Positions 15,701-21,662 are shown, counted from the first letter of the stretch. The stretch: DNA of 21,748 nt from Opitutia bacterium UBA957 (GCA_002293065.1 DBCN01000094.1:1-21748); one strand, 5' to 3'. The notes: generated by a model from the letters alone, not told the origin. Program-made: numbers and translations.

Positions 15701-15878
15701 TCTCCGCCGACGCCCCGGGATAGGAGATCGCGATGGTCGCCGTCGGTGGGGCAATCTGCGGATACTGCGCGACCGGGAGCAACCGGAAGGCCAGCAGGCC
15801 CGCCATCACGACGATCAACGAGAGGACGGTCCCGAAGATGGGCCGACGAATGAAGAATTCCCAGGACATCGGCGTCAC
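12744..15878 (-). CDS. RND multidrug efflux pump, HAE1 (AcrB/MexB) family
   Basis: The 1044-aa product is the inner-membrane proton-driven pump. The N-terminus SWEFFIRRPIFGTVLSLIVVMAG is the family's standard start. D412 and D413 in VVDDAIVVLENVER (TM4) and K947 in GLAAKNAILIVEF (TM10) match the proton-relay residues of AcrB. Twelve membrane segments, two large periplasmic loops and the tail motif MGTGVFGGMILDT are present. The length is normal. GTG at 15876-15878 overlaps the adaptor's stop (GTGA); an ATG at 15867-15869, three codons on, gives the more usual N-terminus and is equally plausible. The pump probably exports hydrophobic or amphiphilic drugs; the real substrates cannot be read. 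Confidence 0.96.
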   Translation of the reverse strand: MTPMSWEFFIRRPIFGTVLSLIVVMAGLLAFRLLPVAQYPQIAPPTATIAISYPGASAETLMRTVAAPIEDEINGTDNLLYFSSNSSSNGLLTITVTFEPGTDPDLAVINLTNRVKIAEPRLPEEARRLGVVVKKRTNDILMSISIISKDGTRDSVFLSNYASVNIVEEIKRVPGVSDAGIFGARDYSMRVWLRPDKMAQLGVTPGDVARAIRVSNNQYAAGRLGQEPSADGQAIVIPIITASRLATPEQFGNIVLRADGAKGVLRLRDVATVELGAQSYEQRASLDNQTAVGTRVFLAPGANALDVAAAVKARVAELSKRFPAGIDYDIPFDTTLFVAASIREVVQTLFEAGLLVILVVFLFLGSWRATLIPIIAVPVSLIGTFAGLWVFGFGINTLTLFAMVIAIGIVVDDAIVVLENVERLMEEKGLSPFEAALASVHEVSGAIVAIVLVLVSVFLPVAFLGGIAGTLYRQFAVTVSIAVIISGFVALTLTPALCAMILKPRTHAPTTGFLAWFERGFQSLAAWHGRTVRWLLERPWTAGLIFAGVLGANALLLWERPRGFLPAEDQGYVLASVSLPDGASVTRTRDYMTKIVPSLLQTPAEKPAVFHAFAISGFDLIGGGEKTNAGTIFLPLKDWSKRDMGAEQLTGVLMASTAHATEGMCFIVNPPPIRGIGTAGGFEFYLQAREDDDPVRLGKVTDELIAALGKETKDGKPLIVGLRSFLRTTVPQYAAEVDEVRAMTLGVPLPEIYEALQATIGAAYVNDFNRSGRTYRVLMQAEPSERMDPSDVGRIHVRSADGRMIPLSTLVRIKPSSGPEQVERYNGFVAARVMGSGAAGLSSSEALRVVEEVAERTLPEGYQLDWTAQALQEKRSATSALPAFLMALTMVFLILAALYEKWSLPIGVILTVPFALLGALVAIWVRGTPNDLYFQIGLVTLIGLAAKNAILIVEFAVKARDAGKSAAEAAIEAARVRFRPLVMTSLAFVLGVIPLVLASGAGAGARRSMGTGVFGGMILDTFVATLFIPLFFKLLTGDRKEPRA

Positions 15879-16993
15879 TTGGCGGCCGGAGCACGCGGGG
15901 CGAGCTTGGCGCCGGGGCGGATCTTCACGAGGTTATCCAGGATGACGCGGTCGCCGGGCCGCAGGCCGCCGGAGACGACGGCCAAGGGTCCGATGATGAC
16001 TTCGATCTGGACGGGGCGCATGGCGGCGACGTCGCCTTCACCGAGGACATAGACAAAGCGACCCTGCGCCGACTGCAGGAGAGCGGAGGTCGGCACCGTG
16101 ACGGCGCCCTCGAGGGGCTTGCCCTCCAGCCGCAGTCGGACGAACTGGCCGGGCAACAACCGGTTCCCGGCGTTCGCGAACTCGGCCCGCATCTGAATCG
16201 TGCCGAGGCGGGGCTCCACCTGCGCGGAGACGAAGTTGACCTTGCCGCTGAACGGCAGCGGCTTGCCGGCGCCATCGAGGATTTCGACCTTGGCGCTGGT
16301 GGCGAGGGCGGCATCGCCTTGGAAGAGCCGGGCGAAGTCCTGCTCCGCGACGCCGCAGCGGACCCAAACCTGCTCGCGCTGCACCACGGTGGTCAAGAGC
16401 CCGTCGGCCCCCGGGCTGACGAGCGAGCCTTCGGAGCGGGCCAGGCGGCCCGTATAACCCGCGATGGGCGCGCGCACTTCGCAGTAGGAAAGGTCGAGTT
16501 CCGCGCCCTGCACCTTGGCCGCGGCCACGTCACGGGCGAAACGCGCCGCCATGGCGACGGCCCTGGCGTCGGCGGCTTCCTTCTTGCTCGTGGCCTGCTG
16601 GCTCAAGAGCTTGTCTTGGCGGAGCGACTCGGCTTCCAGTTGCTCGAACTTCGCCTGCTCCTGGGAAAGTTGGGCCTTCGCCAGGGACAGCGCGACGGCA
16701 TAGGGCGCCGGGTCGATCTTGAAGAGCAAATCGCCCGCCTGCACGAGGGCGCCTTCTCGGTAGGATTGGGCGAGGAGGATGCCGGTCACGCGGGCCCGTA
16801 CCTCGACCTCGCGCGTGCCCTCCACTTGGGCCGTGACCTCCACCGTCTGCGGAAAGGGCCGGACCTCCACGACCTGCGTGTTCACCGGCAACGGGGGCAT
16901 CGGCGGAGCCGCGACCGGTTTGCAGGCGCTGACGGCCAATCCGAGCAGGCCACAGAGAAGGACCTCGACACGCAAAGTTTTACATACAGACAT
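15875..16993 (-). CDS. RND efflux periplasmic adaptor lipoprotein (AcrA/MexA family)
   Basis: The 372-aa product bridges pump and channel. MSVCKTLRVEVLLCGLLGLAVSAC is a lipoprotein signal with C24 lipidated. EVEVRARVTGILLAQSYREGALVQAGDLLFKIDPAPY is the lipoyl half-motif, followed by a helical hairpin (LAKAQLSQEQAKFEQLEAESLRQDKLLSQQATSKKEAADARA), the second lipoyl half (VRAPIAGYTGRLARSEGSLVSPG), and beta-barrel and membrane-proximal domains. It is first in the operon; its TGA overlaps the pump's GTG by 4 bp. The ATG at 16993 lies inside the 24-bp operator, so the first five codons are part of it. A TTG at 16975 would start just past the operator and keep the lipobox. No Shine-Dalgarno is visible for either start. 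Confidence 0.93.
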   Translation of the reverse strand: MSVCKTLRVEVLLCGLLGLAVSACKPVAAPPMPPLPVNTQVVEVRPFPQTVEVTAQVEGTREVEVRARVTGILLAQSYREGALVQAGDLLFKIDPAPYAVALSLAKAQLSQEQAKFEQLEAESLRQDKLLSQQATSKKEAADARAVAMAARFARDVAAAKVQGAELDLSYCEVRAPIAGYTGRLARSEGSLVSPGADGLLTTVVQREQVWVRCGVAEQDFARLFQGDAALATSAKVEILDGAGKPLPFSGKVNFVSAQVEPRLGTIQMRAEFANAGNRLLPGQFVRLRLEGKPLEGAVTVPTSALLQSAQGRFVYVLGEGDVAAMRPVQIEVIIGPLAVVSGGLRPGDRVILDNLVKIRPGAKLAPRAPAAK

Positions 16994-17002
16994 GTATGTA
17001 AA
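16979..17002. promoter_or_regulatory. 24-bp palindromic operator of the AcrR/TtgR-like repressor
   Basis: Perfect 10-bp arms TTTACATACA (16979-16988) and TGTATGTAAA (16993-17002) flank GACA. The AcrR operator of E. coli also carries TACATACA and TGTATGTA arms within 24 bp, and the divergent regulator here is AcrR-like. The site lies between the divergent adaptor and regulator genes and covers the adaptor's ATG. Binding could repress both transcripts. TTTACA in the left arm could serve as the -35 box of the regulator gene (39 nt before its ATG). Confidence 0.85.
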
Positions 17003-17017
17003 GGTATCTAGACCACC

Positions 17018-17650
17018 ATGGCTCGCAAGACGAAAGCAGAAGCGGAACAGACTCGTCACCGCATCATCACCTGCAGCCGACAGGTCTTCTGTCGGGCCGG
17101 CGTCACCAACACCTCCCTCGAAGAGATCGCCAAAGAGGCGGGCGTGACGCGGGGCGCGGTCTACTGGCACTTCAAGAACAAGGCCGACCTCTTCCTCGCC
17201 GTGCGCGCCGAGACCGGGCGCATCCTCAAGCTCGAGCGCACCGGCCCGGGCGACGCGTTGCAACGGTTGGAGCGCGGCTTGCTGGCGGCGCTCCACCGAC
17301 TGGAGGACGACGCCGAAGCCCGAGCGTCCTACGAGGTGATGCTCTGGAAGTGCGAGTATGTCGGCGAATTCTCCGCCGTGCGCGACGACCTGATGGGCGC
17401 CGGAGCCGCCTTCCTCGCCGACACCGCGCAAATCTACCAGGAGGCCAAGGGGGCCAAGCTGCTGCCGCCGTGGATCGCTCCCGAAATCGCCGCGCTCGAG
17501 ACGCTCTGCTTCTACACGGGGATACTGAAACTCTGGCTGGCCGACCCCACGGGCAAGCTGTGCCGACGGCAGGCCGCCGCCGCGATCGCGCAACACGTCC
17601 GGAGTCGCCGGGCCGTTACCCTTAGAAGCGCCAGCGCGAGGCGTAGCTGA
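17018..17650 (+). CDS. TetR-family repressor of the efflux operon (AcrR/TtgR-like)
   Basis: The 210-aa product has an N-terminal TetR helix-turn-helix, NTSLEEIAKEAGVTRGAVYWHFKNKADLF at about 31-59, very close in wording to AcrR and TtgR. The C-terminal helical ligand domain would bind the drugs that the pump exports, releasing DNA. It is divergent from the efflux operon with only 24 bp between start codons, and the palindromic operator fills part of that gap. There is no Shine-Dalgarno; ACCACC precedes the ATG. Its last 29 bp overlap the end of the convergent barrel gene. Confidence 0.93.
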   Translation: MARKTKAEAEQTRHRIITCSRQVFCRAGVTNTSLEEIAKEAGVTRGAVYWHFKNKADLFLAVRAETGRILKLERTGPGDALQRLERGLLAALHRLEDDAEARASYEVMLWKCEYVGEFSAVRDDLMGAGAAFLADTAQIYQEAKGAKLLPPWIAPEIAALETLCFYTGILKLWLADPTGKLCRRQAAAAIAQHVRSRRAVTLRSASARRS

Positions 17651-18461
17651 ACAGGGCTCCGGGGGCGAGGTCGTAGGTCGACTCGACGCCGCCCAGGTCA
17701 CGGCGGGCGCGGGCGCGGAAAGCCCAACCGATGGTCAACTCATCGCTGCGCTCCGACCCGGTGCGGCGGAGTCCGAACACCGCGGCCACGCGTTCGCTTT
17801 CGTAGGCCTGCGCGAGGCCACCCAAATCCGCCAGCCGGGCTTCTTCCTGCTGGAACGCCAAGGTGAACGAAGCGCGCCATGCATCGTCGAGACGGCGCTC
17901 CAGGACCAAGGACTTGCGGCCGGTGCCCAAGGACCAAGCGGGGGCGAATTGCCAACGGAACGTCGGCACTACGAGCACCATCGGGGAACGCACGGCACGG
18001 GACTCCGCGAGGAAGAGGTAGCCAAGCGTCCAGGTTTCGTTCAACCGCCAATCGGCGCCGTAAAGGGCCTGCACGGTCAACGCATCGCCGAGAGAGGCGC
18101 CGGTCGCGGCATCGGCATTTAGCTGCAGCACCGCGTAACGCGTCCGCCCGGCCTCGGTCGCGGCATAACCGCTCAGGTTCAAGGACAAGCCGCGCACGGC
18201 GGCGAAGTCCACGGGGGCATTCGTCCAGTCATGGCGAACCTCCGACGCCCGGAAGCCCCAATCGTAACGCCAGGCGCCGACTTGTTTCAGGGCGAAATTG
18301 CCGGTGACTTCCACGCCGGTCGAGCGGTCCTGGGCCTCGCTGGAGCCGCTGGCGGTGGCGGCCGTGAGCCGGACGTTGAGGCCTTCGAAGCCCGGCCGCG
18401 GCCGCGGGGCTTCCGCTTGGGCCCACGCGAAGACCAACAGGGGTAAGAGGCTTTTAGTCAT
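17622..18461 (-). CDS. Outer-membrane beta-barrel-like protein, family not recognised
   Basis: The 279-aa product has a signal peptide (MTKSLLPLLVFAWAQA, likely cut near EAPRP). Alternating polar/hydrophobic stretches with many aromatic residues follow (WRYDWGFRASEVRHDW, TRYAVLQLNADAA, WTLGYLFLAESRAV, WRASFTLAFQQEE, DELTIGWAFRARARRD), and it ends in a strand finishing with F (ALFSYASRWRF). A C-terminal aromatic residue is the usual BAM recognition signal. It may belong to one of the uncharacterised barrel families common in Verrucomicrobiota (DUF6268-like), but I cannot confirm this. It is convergent with the tetR gene (29-bp overlap) and divergent from the coiled-coil gene. It may have nothing to do with efflux. 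Confidence 0.75.
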   Translation of the reverse strand: MTKSLLPLLVFAWAQAEAPRPRPGFEGLNVRLTAATASGSSEAQDRSTGVEVTGNFALKQVGAWRYDWGFRASEVRHDWTNAPVDFAAVRGLSLNLSGYAATEAGRTRYAVLQLNADAATGASLGDALTVQALYGADWRLNETWTLGYLFLAESRAVRSPMVLVVPTFRWQFAPAWSLGTGRKSLVLERRLDDAWRASFTLAFQQEEARLADLGGLAQAYESERVAAVFGLRRTGSERSDELTIGWAFRARARRDLGGVESTYDLAPGALFSYASRWRF

Positions 18462-18489
18462 GAGGGTAACTTTGCCGGCTGCCCGGTGA

Positions 18490-18535
18490 AGTCAATCGCA
18501 CCGATGGTTGACCCTACCCCTAAGGCTGTTATCCC
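18490..18535. promoter_or_regulatory. Back-to-back promoters of the barrel and coiled-coil genes
   Basis: TTGACT on the minus strand (18495-18490) starts 34 nt before the barrel gene's ATG. TTGACC on the plus strand (18508-18513), with TATCCC 16 nt later (18530-18535), starts 35 nt before the coiled-coil gene's ATG. The -10 matches are weak. The start codons lie 81 bp apart and the two -35 boxes are only 12 bp apart, so polymerases would compete or share a regulator. Confidence 0.4.
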
Positions 18536-18542
18536 CTTTCCT

Positions 18543-19166
18543 ATGAGGACCCTCCCCTGCCTCCTTCTGCTGGCCACCGTGGTCCTCGGCGCCGAGGCAC
18601 CGCCCACGCCCCCGCAGACGCCGCCCATCGTCTACCCACAGCCGGTGGCAAAATGTTTCCTCCTCCGCATCGATAACCGTCGTTACGAGTTGGACGACCA
18701 GTTCAAGGACGCCGTGGCCCGGTTGCTCGGCAGCGCCAACTACGCGCAGACCAAGGCCCTCTTCGACGCCTTGAAGCGCACCCTCTCCGAACGCGCCCCG
18801 ATCGAAGGCGCCGTGACCCGCGCGCAGACAACCCTCAACCTGGCGACCGCCAAGGTCGAAAAAAGCCGGCTCAACCTCGATGGCCTCAAGCAGCTGAGGA
18901 ATACGTACCGCTCCAGCGATCGCATCGACCTGCAGGAACTCCTCCGCATGGATGCCGCCATCACCAACGAAACGCTCAACCTCGCGCGCTACGAAGACCT
19001 GGAAGAAAAAGCCCAACTCAAGTTGGCCGAAGCCCAGAAGGCCGTGCTGCCTTACAACGAGAAGGTGCAGCTCGCGCAGGATAAATACATCGCCGCCTTG
19101 AAGGACTACGAACGCACCCTCGGCGAGATCCGCACCATCGCGATCGCCCACGGCAAGGCGCTGTAA
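18543..19166 (+). CDS. Secreted coiled-coil protein of unknown function
   Basis: The 207-aa product starts with a signal peptide (MRTLPCLLLLATVVLGAEA) and a proline-rich stretch (PPTPPQTPPIVYPQP). The rest is almost entirely predicted helix with heptad-like patterns (VTRAQTTLNLATAKVEKSRLNLDGLKQLRN; LARYEDLEEKAQLKLAEAQKAVLPYNEKVQLAQDKYIAALKDYERTLGEIRT), so it is probably a periplasmic coiled-coil protein. No family is recognised. The ATG at 18543 is chosen because it begins the signal peptide; a GTG at 18486 in the same frame adds 19 residues with no signal character and overlaps the promoter. CCCTTTCCT precedes the ATG in place of a Shine-Dalgarno. Confidence 0.7.
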   Translation: MRTLPCLLLLATVVLGAEAPPTPPQTPPIVYPQPVAKCFLLRIDNRRYELDDQFKDAVARLLGSANYAQTKALFDALKRTLSERAPIEGAVTRAQTTLNLATAKVEKSRLNLDGLKQLRNTYRSSDRIDLQELLRMDAAITNETLNLARYEDLEEKAQLKLAEAQKAVLPYNEKVQLAQDKYIAALKDYERTLGEIRTIAIAHGKAL

Positions 19167-19274
19167 TGCGCCGCCCCGGCGGGAGTCCTGGCCACCGCCA
19201 AGGGCCGAAATCTGCCTGTTTAGGCCCTCCATTCAGCCCAATTAAGGATGTTTGGTTTTTTTTCATGCCAACCC

Positions 19275-19303
19275 TTGACAGTCCCCGCACTTCGGCGAAT
19301 AGT
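19275..19303 (+). promoter_or_regulatory. Promoter with TTGACA -35 box, upstream of the FAD-oxidoreductase leader
   Basis: TTGACA (19275-19280) is a perfect -35 box; AATAGT (19298-19303) follows after exactly 17 nt and matches the -10 consensus in four of six positions. The expected start is near 19310, leaving a leader of about 217 nt before the ATG at 19527. Confidence 0.6.
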
Positions 19304-19306
19304 CTG

Positions 19307-19497
19307 CCTAGTCAATTTCAACTCAGGTAACGCCTCCCTTATAAAGGACGCCACAAGTCGCGAGGGCGACTAACGGAACTAGGATAAACAACTCTCCGTA
19401 CCCGACCCCAGAGCTCCGTAGCTAGAGCTCTGGAACACTTTGTCCGGAAAACCACCCCCTCCCCTAGCCTTGGACGAATCAGGGCTTGGAGGGAATT
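19307..19497 (+). promoter_or_regulatory. Structured 5' leader or small RNA upstream of the FAD-dependent oxidoreductase
   Basis: The non-coding stretch 19167-19526 (360 bp) contains no gene I can support. From the predicted start near 19310 it folds into several stems: CCTAGT (19307-19312) with ACTAGG (19378-19383), enclosing CCTT-ATA-AAGG (19337-19347) and AGTCGC/GCGACT (19356-19371, GAGG loop); then CCAGAGCTC/GAGCTCTGG (19408-19433), a perfect 9-bp stem; then CCCTCC with GGAGGG (19457-19462, 19488-19493) extended inside by AGCC/GGCT. The outer 6-bp stem closing two inner hairpins is a junction shape often seen in riboswitches. I do not recognise a known class, and no terminator-type T-tract follows any stem. 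It could instead be a separate small RNA. Confidence 0.4.
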
Positions 19498-19530
19498 GGG
19501 GTGTTCCCTTAGGAAATGAACACCCCATGA
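19498..19530 (+). promoter_or_regulatory. Start-site hairpin with AGGA in its loop and a four-codon ORF overlapping the start
   Basis: A perfect 9-bp stem (GGGGTGTTC 19498-19506, GAACACCCC 19518-19526) ends on the base before the oxidoreductase ATG (19527). Its 11-nt loop holds AGGA (19511-19514). ATG at 19516-19518 opens an ORF of four codons (MNTP) whose TGA (19528-19530) overlaps the main ATG. AGGA is only one base from the small ORF's ATG and 12 nt from the main one when unfolded; folding brings it close to the main start. This looks like a translation control element. Confidence 0.5.
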
Positions 19531-21143
19531 GACCCCTCTTCCTGTTGGTGTGGTGCCTGAATGCCTGCGTACTCAGAGCCCAGACGCCCGTCACCCATGA
19601 CGTCGTGGTCTACGGGGATTCCGCCGCCGCCGTGGCGGCCGCAATCCAAGCTAAACGTCAAGGCCTTGACGTGGTCCTGGTCAATTCCACCGACTTCCTC
19701 GGCGGCATGACGTGCAGCGGTTTGTCCGCGAGCGACATCTTCCATCGCGATGCGGTGGGCGGCGTCGCCCGCGAACTCTATGGCCGGATCGGCCAACACT
19801 ACGGCAAACCCTACGTGGATTACTTCGAGCCGCATGTGGCCCAAGCCGCCATGGATGCGATGGTCAAGGACGCCGGCGTGAAAGTCTTCCTCGACGAACA
19901 GCTCGATCGCGGCGCCGGCGGCGTGAGCAAAGAAGGCCCCCGACTGAAATCCTTCCGCACGCTCTCCGGCAAAGTCTTCGCCGCCAAGGTCTTCATCGAT
20001 GCGAGCTACGTGGGCGACCTCATGGCCGCAGCGGGTGTCTCTTACGCGGTCGGGCGTGAGCCAAACACGCTTTTCGCCGAGACGCTGAACGGCGCGCAAC
20101 GCGGCGACAACAAGCCCCGCAAACACTACACGCAGAAGGACAAGGATCATTTCATCAAGGATGTTGATCCTTACATCAAACCCGGTGATCCCACGAGCGG
20201 CCTGCTGCCTTTCGTCTTCGCGGAGGATCCGGTGACGGGCGAGGGCGACCGCCGCATCCAAGCCTACAACTACCGTCTCTGCGTCACGACGGACCCAGCC
20301 AACCGCCTGCCTTTCACCAAGCCCGAGGGCTACCGCGAACTCGACCACGAGATGCTGCTGCGCAACCTGGAAGCGGGTGACGTGCGCTTCCCCGCCCTCC
20401 TCCATAAGCTGCCCAACGGCAAAACCGACTGGAACTCCATGCACGCGGTCGGGACCGATTATGTCGGCGCCAACTGGGCCTACCCCGAAGCCGACTACGC
20501 GACCCGCCGCAAAATCGAGCAAGCGCACGAGCTCTACATTCGCGGCCACCTGTGGACGCTGGCGAATCACCCCCGCGTCCCGGTGGAGATCCGCACCCAA
20601 GCCGCCGCCTATGGACTTTGCAAAGACGAGTTCCCGACCCGCGGTGGTTTCTCCCCGATGATCTACATTCGCGAGGCCCGACGGCTCCAAGGGGCCTACG
20701 TCATGACCGAGCAGGACTGCAAAGGAAAGCGCCAGGCGGATGACCCCGTCGCCTTGGCGAGCTTCGGCTTGGATTCCCATGCGGTCCGCTACTTCGTCAC
20801 GAAACGCGGCTTCTTGGAACGCGACGGCGTCATCTGGAACGTCCCGCCGCGACCCTATGGCGTTTCCTACCGCAGCCTGACGCCCAAGGCCGAGGAGTGC
20901 ACCAACCTACTGGTGCCGGTCTGCCTCTCCGCCACGCACGCGGCCCATGGCTCGATCCGGATGGAACCGGTCTTCATGCAGCTCGGACAGGCCGCCGCGA
21001 TGGCGGCCGGCGTTGCGGTCAAGGAAGGGGTGACCGTTCAAGCCGTACCCTACGCCCAGGTCCGCGACCTACTTAAAGCCGCCAAACTCCCCGTGGAATG
21101 GACGGCCCCGCCGGCCAAGAAGGCAACGCCCGCCAAAAAATAA
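19527..21143 (+). CDS. Secreted FAD-dependent oxidoreductase (FAD_oxidored, PF12831-like)
   Basis: The 538-aa product has a signal peptide (MRPLFLLVWCLNACVLRA, cut before QTP) and then a Rossmann FAD-binding start, HDVVVYGDSAAAVAAAIQAKRQGLDVVLVN at about 24-53, in which the usual GxGxxG is GDSAAA as in this family. GGMTCSGL at 59-66 is the next FAD motif. Further family features are FIDASYVGDLMAAAGVSYAVGRE at mid-length and the C-terminal TNLLVPVCLSATHAAHGSIRMEPVFMQLGQAAAMAAGVA, which closes the FAD site. A Lys/Ala/Pro tail (PPAKKATPAKK) ends it. Planctomycetes and Verrucomicrobiota carry many such exported enzymes, presumed to oxidise sugars or other organics; the substrate is unknown. The ATG at 19527 starts the signal peptide; a TTG at 19440 is in frame but runs through the leader. 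It sits on the longest leader in the window. Confidence 0.88.
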   Translation: MRPLFLLVWCLNACVLRAQTPVTHDVVVYGDSAAAVAAAIQAKRQGLDVVLVNSTDFLGGMTCSGLSASDIFHRDAVGGVARELYGRIGQHYGKPYVDYFEPHVAQAAMDAMVKDAGVKVFLDEQLDRGAGGVSKEGPRLKSFRTLSGKVFAAKVFIDASYVGDLMAAAGVSYAVGREPNTLFAETLNGAQRGDNKPRKHYTQKDKDHFIKDVDPYIKPGDPTSGLLPFVFAEDPVTGEGDRRIQAYNYRLCVTTDPANRLPFTKPEGYRELDHEMLLRNLEAGDVRFPALLHKLPNGKTDWNSMHAVGTDYVGANWAYPEADYATRRKIEQAHELYIRGHLWTLANHPRVPVEIRTQAAAYGLCKDEFPTRGGFSPMIYIREARRLQGAYVMTEQDCKGKRQADDPVALASFGLDSHAVRYFVTKRGFLERDGVIWNVPPRPYGVSYRSLTPKAEECTNLLVPVCLSATHAAHGSIRMEPVFMQLGQAAAMAAGVAVKEGVTVQAVPYAQVRDLLKAAKLPVEWTAPPAKKATPAKK

Positions 21144-21156
21144 GCTCGGTGAGTTT

Positions 21157-21162
21157 TTGACA
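21157..21162 (+). promoter_or_regulatory. -35 box TTGACA of the perR-like gene
   Basis: TTGACA starts 36 nt before the ATG at 21193, but no good -10 is seen at the usual spacing (TCGCTC). The same TTG could serve as a start codon adding 12 residues. TTTGAC-AAA-GTCCAAA (21155-21170) is an imperfect inverted repeat and could be an autoregulatory operator. Confidence 0.35.
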
Positions 21163-21192
21163 AAGTCCAAATCTCGGCTTCGCTCTCACCTG

Positions 21193-21612
21193 ATGCGGGA
21201 CCCTGAAGCCACCTTGCGCCAACACGACCTGCCGGTCACGGCCCAGCGCGTCTCCGTCCTGCGCGCCGTCTCCCAGCATCCCCACGCGACCGCCGATGAG
21301 CTCGCCGAGGAGGTCCGCGCCGAGCTCGGTTCCATTTCGCGTCAGTCCGTCTACAACGTCCTGAACGTCCTCACCGACAAGGGCATCATTCGCCGGATCC
21401 AACCGGCGGACTCCGCCGCCCGCTTCGAAGACCGCATCGGCGACAACCATCACCACCTCGTCTGCCGCACCTGTGGCAAGACCGAAGACGTCTGTTGCGC
21501 CGTCGGCGAAGCCCCCTGCCTCACCGCCCATACGCATCACGGCTTCAAAATCGATGAAGCCGAAGTGATCTATTGGGGCACCTGCCCCAGCTGCCAGAAA
21601 ATGAAACGCTGA
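21193..21612 (+). CDS. perR: Fur-family, PerR-like peroxide-responsive regulator
   Basis: The 139-aa product has a winged-helix DNA-binding half (TAQRVSVLRAVSQHPHATADELAEEV, then SISRQSVYNVLNVLTDKGIIRRI) and a metal-binding dimerisation half. C91/C94 and C131/C134 form the structural Zn site of two CxxC pairs. H31, the HHH cluster at 86-88 and D99 line up with regulatory-metal ligands of B. subtilis PerR (H37, H91, H93, D104). Extra cysteines C101, C102 and C109 lie next to that region and are unusual. Peroxide would oxidise a metal-bound His and release DNA. The start at ATG 21193 gives a normal PerR length; a TTG at 21157 is possible. katG begins 50 nt downstream on the same strand, so it is the likely target. 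Confidence 0.85.
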   Translation: MRDPEATLRQHDLPVTAQRVSVLRAVSQHPHATADELAEEVRAELGSISRQSVYNVLNVLTDKGIIRRIQPADSAARFEDRIGDNHHHLVCRTCGKTEDVCCAVGEAPCLTAHTHHGFKIDEAEVIYWGTCPSCQKMKR

Positions 21613-21662
21613 TTTTCCCAAACCACTAACCGCCCTCCCCTAACCGCTAAACACTTCCCACC

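Noticed and set aside
13491..16052. Very long open frame (853 codons) opposite the RND pump gene
   Set aside because: It is antisense to the highly conserved pump and its translation is low-complexity Asp/Arg/Gly/His-rich. GC-rich codon bias keeps such frames open.
15875..17701. Extended frame upstream of the efflux adaptor (608 codons)
   Set aside because: The extension is antisense to tetR; the lipoprotein signal starts at 16993.
19201..19263. AGGGCC/GGCCCT hairpin (19201-19228) and T8 run (19256-19263) as terminator of the coiled-coil gene
   Set aside because: The T-run is 27 nt past the stem and the loop is 16 nt, so it does not fit an intrinsic terminator. It may still mark the transcript end.
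19408..19433. 9-bp hairpin as a transcription terminator or attenuator
   Set aside because: It is followed by AACACTTTGTCC with no T-tract.
19509..20780. Open frame (423 codons) opposite the FAD oxidoreductase
   Set aside because: Antisense shadow; the plus strand carries clear FAD-binding motifs.
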